From positions 9,273,204-9,337,203 of the forward strand of contig OX235273.1 in NCBI GenBank assembly GCA_944472155.2: DNA of 64,000 nt, read 5' to 3'. Source of the stretch: Trichobilharzia szidati (taxonomy: Eukaryota; Platyhelminthes; Trematoda; Strigeidida; Schistosomatidae). Of the stretch, positions 56,561 through 64,000 are shown piece by piece. How positions within the stretch are numbered: the first letter of the stretch is position 1; every line of letters starts with the position of its first letter. The position numbers were made by a program, and so were the translations under genes. A model generated the notes under the pieces. The model ran no database searches, had not been told where the DNA came from, and saw only the letters and a program-made list of their open reading frames with translations.

Positions 56561-57046
56561 CCTATTACATAATTAATTTTTTGGAGATATGTCTCCATTA
56601 TCATCCTATTTCATATTACGCAACCCTTGTCGGTACTTACCAGTCTCTTCATCACTCTAGTTGCGATTTGATTATTCATCATATTTAAGAAACATTTTAA
56701 TGACGTAAACAGTAACCCTAACTCATTTTTATTTTGCTTGACAATTCTAATGTACACACGCACAATGATTATATATAAATGAGATTGTACAGCTAAGTGA
56801 ATGAAATCGCTATCGAAAAGAGACTTTTCGCCGAACTTTGTTGTTCTTACAAAATAAATGTCTTCAGAAAGCCGAAACATTTGGACAGACAACTAGACTA
56901 AAATTCAGCACATCCCTTTACCACTGAAGTAACTGTGGCCAAGAATCTGATTAACATAGCCGAAGTTTAGTTACTGAGGAGGAGAAGGAGATCAGCAGGG
57001 AAATAAAATTGGTTCAGTCTTTTCTTGAATTAAATAATTATCCTAA
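56560..57046 (+). mobile_element. Penelope terminal segment and linker
   Basis: 56690-56850 matches the PLE-type end of 61480-61620. 56870-57045 is a plus-strand linker with EEEKEISREIKLVQSFLELNNYP, interrupted at 57046. Confidence 0.65.
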
Positions 57047-57680
57047 TAATAATAATTTGCTTTATTCCAAAACAGTACGTGTGATACAGAATAGAATTCT
57101 CAACACTTTACTACAGTATTGCATCCAGTTAGTACATTAACAATAAATAAAATTTCACATAGATTAAGGAAATCTCAGTTCATTATGACAACAACATATT
57201 AGCATGTCGGTAGCAGAGCCAAAATTGAACAGAGTGTTTGAAGGTTTTAGAAAAGTAGATGCTAGCATATTTACTGGCGTAAGCGGTAACAAAAAGGTCG
57301 AGATATACAGAGTGTGAAAGAACGAAGAAGAATGTTTTAAATATGGTTTGTAAGGGAGAGAGAAACAAAGCAGCACATTACAGAAAAAAAAAAGATAAAA
57401 GGAAAGAAAGAAAGAAAACGTTGTACCTATAAATGATATGAGTTAGAAAGACGAGATCCAGTCGTTCTACTGACTATTTAATGAATTATAAGTCTCACGC
57501 CTAATGCTTTCTTTATCGCACAGAACACGAGCCAAGTAGGGTATGGTTGAATTTTTGTACTTGCTAGTGCGAGCATATAGTTTTCTAAATAGGCTTCTGG
57601 TCCTGACTGATGAGATACAAGAGGAGAATTGTGAATGAAGAGGGTGGTGTGAGTTAGATAAAATGGATTTAGCCCCAAAG
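57047..57680 (-). mobile_element. 634-bp insertion in the Penelope linker
   Basis: The linker reads NNYP before it and resumes FIKGYLKG after it. On the minus strand it ends with GGAATAAAGCAAATTATTATTATT, a non-LTR or SINE type tail shared with 27980 and 32085. No recognised protein. Confidence 0.55.
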
Positions 57681-58260
57681 CTTTTATAAAAGGATATTTA
57701 AAAGGTGAAGAAGAGGATGAATGAAAACCTGTCGCTTTGACTTGGATTAATACGGTGGTGATTCCTTACCGCAAAGAAACATCGAATGAGATAAAGCGAA
57801 TCCATAACAATCATAGCATAAGAGTGTATTTTCGCGTAACGGACACCCTACACTCATCACTGGTGAAGGTTGAGGATAAAATACAAAAAGATAACCGACA
57901 CGATTGTGCGTATCACATCAACTGTGTGGTTTTTGACGCCGTATATGTAGGAGAAACTTCCAGACAGATAAATATAAGAGTGAAAGAGCATGAACAATGT
58001 CTAAAGTTGGTTCCAAAGAACTCTATAAATCTCTGCAGACTTGAAGAAGCTAGAAAACAGATCAGCGATTGCACTGCATTCGATAGAAACGGACACAAGA
58101 TCGACTTTCATAGGACTAAGGTTTGACACTAAGGTTTTGGTTCGTATAAAGAAAGACTGACTGTGGAAGCCCTACATATATGGGTGAATCCCAAAATTTA
58201 AAACAGACATGGAGGTGTGATGTTAGCTAATGCATAGCAAGTCCTGATCAATAAATAAAA
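57680..58260 (+). mobile_element. Penelope-like GIY-YIG nuclease, well preserved
   Basis: Plus-strand open frame to a stop at 58124-58126: TVVIPYRKETSNEIKR (linker), a conserved DTLHSSLVKVEDKIQ segment, CAYHINC, AVYVGETSRQINIRVKEHEQCLK (GIY-YIG with YVG, Arg and Glu-His), LEEARKQISDCTAFDRNGHKIDF. A one-base shift then gives SYKERLTVEALHIWVNPKI and a stop. The RT is missing. Confidence 0.82.
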
Positions 58261-58620
58261 AATGGATATGTATCACTAATCAGTCATACTTGATCTAAAC
58301 TCTTGATTGTCTACATCTTCTAATGGAGAGGCTAACAAATGATTTACAATTGTTCCCCCATGCAAACATACACATCATTGTGTATTTTTTCATATTCGGT
58401 TATCTACGACCATGAACTTTTAGTTGAACGTAATCTGATAAAAAGTACACTCTGTTTAAAGTGTTTAACAAAAGTAGACTAATATTTGTAAGTCTGAGGT
58501 AAAATTTTGATCACAGTTCATGCAATTTAGATGTCTGTTTCATGACTCAACAAAGTTTTCAGAAGTAAGAGATATCCTTTTTATATAAACCTTCGTTATT
58601 TTAATTTCGATTAATTTCTC
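58261..58620. other. No feature seen
   Basis: AT-rich DNA. Confidence 0.35.
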
Positions 58621-58680
58621 TGAAGAAGTTCAGACCAGTTTACCGAACACAGGAAACGTTGGAACTGCTCATTTCAATTT
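58621..58680 (+). ncRNA. Hammerhead-like motif, degraded
   Basis: CTGAAGAAGTTC and GAAC (stem II GUUC/GAAC), then 4 extra bases before GAAACGTT. Core nucleotides exist, but spacing and cleavage triplet (GUU) are off. Confidence 0.3.
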
Positions 58681-58739
58681 CGCTGAAATTTTACAAATGT
58701 GTCTACTTCTTACTCGGCATTCAATTATTTCGGAACTGT

Positions 58740-58930
58740 TCTGTCAAATCTTGATCACAGTTCATAAAAGGAACAAGCAGTACTGAATAGCTGCTTCAGC
58801 TTAGTTCGGAGCTCTTCAGCACTGCTCATTTGTAATGTTACCGCCACGAATCGAACCCAGGAACTTCAGATTACCAAGCCAAGTCTTTGAGTATTCAGCT
58901 ACTGCAACGACATCTAATGGCCATATTAGT
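58740..58930 (-). mobile_element. SINE-A copy, hammerhead degraded
   Basis: CTGAAGAG is kept, but GAAGC replaces GAAAC and the cleavage triplet is AUU. Confidence 0.65.
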
Positions 58931-59014
58931 ACAGAAAACATATCACTGTTAACCGTAAAGTCATGATTGATACAATCCAATCAGATACTAATTATTTAAG
59001 GCCTAATTATCAGT

Positions 59015-59425
59015 GGATCAAACAAACTACAGACCTTCATCAACAGCCGTCTTCGCTCAATACTCAAGATCAGATGGCCGGTCAGAAAAGATCACCAACA
59101 GGGATCTCTGGAGACGAACAAACCAGGAACCGATTGTGCAACAAATAAGCAGGAAGAAATGGAGGTGGATTGGATTGGCCATACTCTGAGGAAACGATCA
59201 AGTGACATCACTACACAAGCCCTCGAGTGGAACCCGAAAGGGAAGAGGCGAGTTGGTCGTCAGTGCAAGGGTGACTTGGAGGAGGTCATATGAAGAGGAG
59301 ATGAAAACGTGTGGGCAGACCTGGAGCCAGGTGAAGACTGTAGCAGAGAACCGAACGCCATGGAGACGCACGGCTGAAGCCCTACGTTCCTCTAAGAATT
59401 AAAGGAAACAATAATAATAATAATT
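59015..59425 (+). mobile_element. RTE-like 3' fragment
   Basis: Plus-strand C-terminus with [19 protein letters not shown], [28 protein letters not shown] segments and GGAATTAAAGGAAACAATAATAAT end. Frameshifted. Confidence 0.78.
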
Positions 59426-59465
59426 ATTATCAGTGGATGTGTAAACGCTATATATCCTCTGCATT

Positions 59466-59843
59466 GTGAATAATAAAGTTGTCGTTGTGGCAACTATCTC
59501 ATTTAAATCTGGCTTCTATATGTCTACTCATTGTAAGGGATATTTCCGGGTGATCATTTGTCTGGAGGCTCATTGTTGTCAAGGTAAGCAGAAACCAACG
59601 AAAACAGTAACACTCCGTTACAACAGGCCAATTAGAAATTATAAATTCTGCCAATATGCGACATACAATCCAAAAGCTAGTCAGTTCCAGCCTCCAGTAT
59701 TCGCCTTAACTCTTAATCTCATAGATTCAAATGATCGCAACTTCCCACTACAATTACAGGCGACTTCATCCTATGGCAAGTTAGTCAGTCACTATAGTGA
59801 GAATGAGAAATTACTTTTCGAGGTTCAGTTTACAGGAATTTGA
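59466..59843 (+). CDS. Unidentified ORF, 125 codons
   Basis: An open frame with a GTG first codon; the first ATG is near 59520. The second half has a protein-like composition (Lys/Pro-rich, then Asn/Gln/Phe-rich, ending FEVQFTGI) and matches no retroelement domain I know. An AG|GTAAGC motif at about 59580 could be a splice donor, in which case the downstream frame would not be translated continuously. It lies between an RTE tail and a SINE-A remnant. It may be a decayed gene fragment, an exon, or chance. Confidence 0.25.
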   Translation: MNNKVVVVATISFKSGFYMSTHCKGYFRVIICLEAHCCQGKQKPTKTVTLRYNRPIRNYKFCQYATYNPKASQFQPPVFALTLNLIDSNDRNFPLQLQATSSYGKLVSHYSENEKLLFEVQFTGI

Positions 59844-59844
59844 T

Positions 59845-59965
59845 TGGTTTCAAGTCAGATCACGAGTTAATACTATTACGGACTGCTGGAGAGTGCCAGA
59901 GTAGGAAAAGCCAAGGGTATAGTACTTGCTGGTCTTCAATGGTTCTCTAAATAATGTCAACTTAT
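59845..59965 (+). mobile_element. SINE-A fragment
   Basis: ACTGCTGGAGAGTG...GGAAAAGCC with AGTACTTGC: the hammerhead is dead. Confidence 0.55.
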
Positions 59966-60109
59966 GATTAAGTTTTTTGTACCGATATTTCAAAATCCAC
60001 CTAGTAAGCATTTTTGGTGTTAAACATCTACCTACTTATAAGTAGCTTGAGTTTTAACACTGAAATTTCACAGCTTTGTCATTTAACCCACCGCTGAATA
60101 TCAATAATG

Positions 60110-60115
60110 TTTATT
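60110..60115 (-). promoter_or_regulatory. Poly(A) signal for the minus-strand terminal exon
   Basis: AATAAA on the minus strand, about 107 bp downstream of the TAA at 60222. Confidence 0.5.
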
Positions 60116-60221
60116 TTTCAACAAATATATATTTAATATAAAATCCATCAAGAAGGCTTATACAAACAAATACACTGAAATAAAAGACAGATATTACAGT
60201 AAAATAAACGACGGAAGACGC

Positions 60222-60364
60222 TTAACGAGTTGGTTCTTTTTCAAAATATTCAATTATCTTCTCCAGGTTATAATTTTGTAATAATTTCATTAATTCATCT
60301 TTATTACAGCTTACATCCAAGCCTTGAAAACGATACTTATCAATGTACAAATTGATAATCTGAT
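60222..60364 (-). CDS. Terminal coding exon of an unidentified minus-strand gene
   Basis: Read on the minus strand, a strong acceptor (T-rich tract ending TTTTTGCATTTTAG, AG at 60366-60365) is followed by an open frame of 46 codons ending in TAA at 60224-60222. It starts in phase 1, so one base comes from the previous exon. The peptide is charged and helix-like (KDELMKLLQNYNLEKIIEYF...KEPTR at the end) and looks nothing like the retroelement proteins around it. AATAAA on the minus strand at 60115-60110 lies about 107 bp after the stop, as expected for a short 3' UTR. I do not recognise the family. Earlier exons were not found up to 64 kb, so the gene probably continues past the window or its exons are small. 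Confidence 0.6.
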
Positions 60365-60579
60365 CTAAAATGCAAAAACACAGGGGAAGAAAACAAAAAC
60401 AAATGACTCAGCCTACAAAATTACAAAATTGTTATGTGAATATTTACACTATGAGAAACAAGATCCACCAATGGAAATTCAGAGAAAACACAGAAGGCGG
60501 CTTGTTTGAATCACCGTGCTACATCATGTTCTCGTTAATTATCGTTGTTTTAACTATTAAGTTGTGTTTTCTTTAGTCG

Positions 60580-61640
60580 TGAACTCTACTTGCGCACATT
60601 TTTGGATTGGTTTTCAATCTGTCGGTGCGCGGAATAGCGGGCAACTGAAGAATACTACTCTCAGTGTTGCCGCAAAGAAAGTTCTTCTTAAAGAAGTGGG
60701 AATTCTTCTCTTAGGGATATCACTGAATAGGTCACCTTCGAGGTCGGGGTTCATATAAAGTATCTTTTTCGGCATGGCGTCTCCTGCTTTTGGATCTTCT
60801 GTTTGGTGTTCCTGTCTATGCAGAAGCCTAAAGGACAAGATCTCGCACCTGCCCACTTCTATGTTTATATATCAATTCACCTGTCGTTGTGGAGCCAGCC
60901 AGCTACATCGGTCGTTCGATGCGCATCCTGTCAAAAAAGGTCAAAGGACGTTGTCCAGCGTGGCTACATAAATGAAGCAGTGACCATATAAGGAGCGCAG
61001 TAGTCGAACATCTCGTCACCACTGGTTATTCCATATCAACAAACGCCTCCTTCAAAGTAGTCCACAAAGGGAAGAATGACAACCTGTCAAAGACAACTCG
61101 TTTCTGCCTTCTTTGCATTGTAGAAGCCCTAGACATTCATCTAGAAGAACCAGAACTATACATACAAAAGTAAATTATTCAACCACTTCTACTATCATAG
61201 TAATAACTCTGTTGATTTGACTTTATGCTTGTTTTTCTAACTACTTAAAACCCTTGTGTAACTCCGTATATTTTGTTTCCGTGTTCACCCTGAGCACAAC
61301 TTTTTCATCGAACTATTCATGTTATTACGTAACTCTTCTTTAACAATCGTTTGTGACAACTCATCACTTTTGTTACTACCATCTTTCATCAACTTCCCAA
61401 CCCTCTGAATACTTCATGTATTACGTAACTCCATCCGAAACTTACTAATTCTCACCCGTTCAGTTAAAATAAACATAACCAATCGTATTTTTGTTTGATA
61501 AACTCAATGTACACATGCATACAAAATAACTTATGTATATTTGTGATTTTGCAGCTAAGAAAATGAATTCGCCGAAAAGAGACTCTTCGCTGAACTAATG
61601 GTCTTCTTTCTATCAATGTTCGAATGGAGATTTTTCAGGA
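60580..61640 (+). mobile_element. Penelope-like element with inverted 5' part
   Basis: 60856-60580 reads as linker on the minus strand (LEGDLFSDIPKRRIPTSLRRTFF, FFSCPLFRAPTD), while from about 60790 to 61170 the plus strand gives the following domain: FIYQFTCRCGAS, decayed YIG, AVVEHLVTTGYS, STNASFKVV, CIVEALDIHLEEPELYIQK. The tail with TTACGTAAC blocks and a terminal block runs to 61640. Several frameshifts. Confidence 0.72.
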
Positions 61641-62060
61641 AATTAATGAAGAGTTAAGAGGTGAGAAAATAGACAAGTTAGGTGAAGTTAAAAAAACCTA
61701 TTGAAGGCCAAAATAACAATGAAGATCACTAAACCAAATAACAGAGGTATTAGTTCACCTCCCATCGCTGGCATCAAAACAAAGTTTACCAAGGAAGGTG
61801 GTTTAGTGTGATGACGAATTGTTTTTGATGAACGCATAAAGACGGTCAAAACTTCCTAATTACCAGCTTGGGCTTCCACAAACATTAGGATATTCCCCAA
61901 ACACGTTTTATAGATAGGCTTAAAAGATGTGTTAACGTCAATTTTATGTCCTGTCTCCAAAATATGTTTCGCAATAGAGGAGCTAGGTCTTCTATTCTCA
62001 ACATTAATGGGTTCTGGGGATCCCATTTGTTTCTGGAGCCCTTCAGGAATATACTCTGAA
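61640..62060 (-). mobile_element. Penelope-like GIY-YIG C-terminus and 3' region
   Basis: Minus strand: NVENRRPSSSIAKHILETGHKIDVNTSFKPIYK then LMFVEAQAGN and a stop; its 3' part (61640-61790) matches 49.34-49.48 kb. Confidence 0.7.
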
Positions 62061-62099
62061 GCCAGCCATTACTTGCAGAGATCGATGAGTCCTCCCTAC

Positions 62100-62210
62100 A
62101 TATCTGTATCACCGGTATCGCATGATATAATGTAGATTCCTATTGTACTGGAAGATCCGGGCTGAAAATTCTGTACATTTTGTCCGGAATAAATCTATTA
62201 TTAATATTAT
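62100..62210 (+). mobile_element. SINE-C 3' fragment
   Basis: TCACCGGTATCGCATGAT...GGGCTGAAAATTC...CCGGAATAAATC resembles the SINE-C body and end. Confidence 0.5.
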
Positions 62211-62504
62211 TATTACTGAATAGAAGGAGTAGAAATTTCAAAAACCTGAGATTAGAGTGACCAAAGAATGTGATTCTTTTCGATAAAGCCTTCTTCATTA
62301 GATCTAACAGTTATATAGATCCACTATAGTCAAAGAAATACTATTACTATCAACATGAAATCAGTAATATTGGTAGATTACAGTTCAAAAAGTACCCTGT
62401 AAGTGATAATATGCAACAATATAACACTAAACTATGTATTAGACATATTGAAAAAATAATAATGCAGAATTTATGAATTTATAGATTCTACAACAGGAGA
62501 GAGT
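62211..62504. other. Spacer with a Penelope-type arm remnant
   Basis: 62270-62330 (minus strand CTAATGAAGAAGG...TATCGAAAAG) resembles the arms at 36.3 and 46.2 kb. The rest is AT-rich. Confidence 0.35.
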
Positions 62505-62800
62505 AGTAATACGTGCTGAACCTTTCTAGAATCTCCCCGTTACAAGTCGAGTACATAGACCATTCAGCCACTGGGACCCAATCCAATGGCCTTTGGATTC
62601 CAACTTCCTCAAATTCACGATACATATATATAGCGCAACCGCTAGCCAGTATCATAGGAGAGTTATTGTTCTCTAACTTGACTTGGTACCCCAGTGGGTG
62701 CGTACTGATTCAGAGTCCCAGTCTGGGACGATACAAATATCCACTATTCCCTGTCCGCATTTCCAATGGTTCTCTAAAAAGGCCATCAGCTTGTGATCAC
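62505..62800. mobile_element. Two SINE-A pieces joined
   Basis: 62513-62690 is a minus-strand head and body; 62690-62800 is a plus-strand hammerhead end (GTGCGTACTGATTCAGAG). Dead. Confidence 0.55.
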
Positions 62801-62929
62801 ACTGGTAACTAATTAAATCCCTTGGAAACTAACACTTGATGTTAGATTGTAACGACAGAAGACAAGGGCTAAGGAACAGATCGTTCACTGAGAAAATCAA
62901 AAGATATTTATAGATTTTTATGTACATTA

Positions 62930-63335
62930 TTATTATTATCAGCGTTATTGTTAGTAGAGAAGGAACGTCTTCTGATTGGTTGTTTTCTTACTGAAGGTTA
63001 TTCTGTACTGCTTGTGACTGTTTCTTAGACACTCAGGCCATATATCTGCGAATCGTATTTGCACACGTTAAATCTGCTACAATTGGTTGGTGAGTGAGTT
63101 CCTCAAAGTTAGTCTTTGTTCTTGTTTTTTCTCATGATCCGGATTCGGGACGGAATCAGTGACGTAAATTTCTGTCTACAATTTTTGGCTTGCAGACAGC
63201 TCTCACCACAATAATACTTGAGTTTTCTGCTCATGGGGTAAGTGCATAGCAATTAAAACACAGTAAATATCATGTATTGTGTATAAATGTATCTTTCCAA
63301 ATAAAGTTGCTATTATTAAGTGTTGTTCTGTAAGG
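62930..63335 (+). other. Unassigned segment with splice-like and poly(A) signals
   Basis: TTTTTGGCTTGCAG at about 63185-63198 and GGGGTAAGTGC at about 63236-63246 could bound a small exon. AATAAA lies at about 63300, followed by a GT-rich stretch. It could be part of an LTR or a host transcript end; no coding potential is visible. Confidence 0.2.
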
Positions 63336-63344
63336 ATTTCATTG

Positions 63345-63560
63345 GTTTCAAGTTAAACTATGGGTTGATATCGGTGAAAGAACCCTTCAAAACTAGGGAG
63401 TACTAGACAGTTGTTTTGCAGTAGTGTGGATCTCTCTGCCAGGGATTGATTCCGGGACCTTCAGGTTAAAAGTTGAGCCTGTCGAATATTCAGCTATGGT
63501 GATGGGATCCACTGGCCATTCCATGCATTCTAACTTTTGTCAATAAGAGCCAGTGAATGC
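63345..63560 (-). mobile_element. SINE-A copy, degraded
   Basis: Recognisable 3' end and tRNA-like head, but no hammerhead core. Confidence 0.55.
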
Positions 63561-63729
63561 AGTCGAGACTACTAGACTCCATCAGGACAGATGTGTGGAC
63601 AAATCCTCACCGATGACATCAGATAGGGATGGCATTGTTAGTTTTTAATGTTCATTTACAATATTGAGGGAAATATTTTAAAAATGACAGGCGGATACAT
63701 TCCAGTAAATGTTAAAACAAATTGAAACT

Positions 63730-63900
63730 TATTATTATCCTCACTGAATAACGCTCAACGTTCCCTCTTCACGGGGCCTCCTACCAGTCAGGTGAGGTTA
63801 AAGAGTACAGCAACAGGGATTGAACTCCAGACCACGTGCTTCATTGTCGAGTATACTCCACTATGTATAAACCGAGAAGCCAGTGTGTAAATCATGTCAC
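63730..63900 (-). mobile_element. tRNA-like SINE fragment
   Basis: Minus-strand B-box-like GAGTTCAATCCC in a tRNA-like context; another tRNA-like B box (GGGTTCGAATCC) lies at about 63948-63959, at the window edge. Confidence 0.35.
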
Positions 63901-64000
63901 TTTGTAGTCAGCCACTTCATTTTGTTTATTTTCTTATACAAGACAGGATTCGAACCCGGGACTTCTAACTTCAAAAACTATACACTTCATCATAAATTAC

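Noticed and set aside
60370..60576. 68-codon plus-strand frame with a hydrophobic C-terminus
   Set aside because: It lies on the opposite strand of the intron before the orphan exon; short and without support.
1..64000. CRISPR arrays, operons, ribosome binding sites, bacterial features
   Set aside because: Introns, poly(A) signals and eukaryotic retroelements make this a eukaryotic nuclear window; no regularly spaced direct repeats were seen.

Overview
The window looks like nuclear DNA from a schistosome (Schistosoma, digenean flatworm). It is AT-rich and full of (TTA)n/(TA)n/(CA)n microsatellites, has very long introns, and is packed with trematode-type retroelements: RTE-like non-LTR elements with (AAT)n tails, Penelope-like elements (PLEs) encoding RT plus a GIY-YIG nuclease, CR1-like fragments, and tRNA-derived SINEs that carry hammerhead-ribozyme sequences. 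The genus is inferred from element types and composition; no search was run.

One host gene is well supported: a Distal-less (Dlx/Dll) homeobox gene on the + strand, read as four coding exons at 2886-3492, 24749-26319, 41883-42014 and 47204-48418. Splice sites and codon phases agree at all three junctions, giving a predicted 1174-residue protein. The homeodomain (residues about 683-742) is split between its positions 44 and 45 by a 15.6-kb intron. Nearly everything between the exons is transposon debris. A second host gene is indicated by one terminal coding exon on the minus strand (60364-60222) with a poly(A) signal; the rest of it lies outside the window or was not found.

Layout: 1-2.85 kb, upstream DNA with SINE and RTE debris and a possible promoter; 2.9-3.5 kb, exon 1; 3.5-24.7 kb, intron 1 (PLEs, SINEs, RTE and CR1 pieces); 24.7-26.3 kb, exon 2; 26.3-41.9 kb, intron 2; 41.9-42.0 kb, exon 3; 42.0-47.2 kb, intron 3 (including a PLE insertion with inverted arms and a 12-bp target duplication); 47.2-49.2 kb, exon 4 and 3' UTR; 49.2-60 kb, PLE and RTE fragments with an exact 1437-bp tandem duplication; 60-64 kb, the minus-strand terminal exon followed by PLE and SINE debris.

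Repeat family names used here are local labels. SINE-A is tRNA-like with a CUGAAGAG...GAAAC hammerhead. SINE-B resembles the schistosome Sm-alpha family, with a CUGACGAG...GAAAUG hammerhead. SINE-C is a tRNA-like family with a CATGCACATGG anticodon-arm region. SINE-D is another tRNA-like family. Repeat-X and Repeat-H are unnamed interspersed repeats. The most unusual content is ribozyme-bearing retroelements whose structures (tail-to-head dimers, inverted 5' parts, inverted PLE arms, a palindromic 151-bp insertion) suggest multimeric or fold-back RNA templates.
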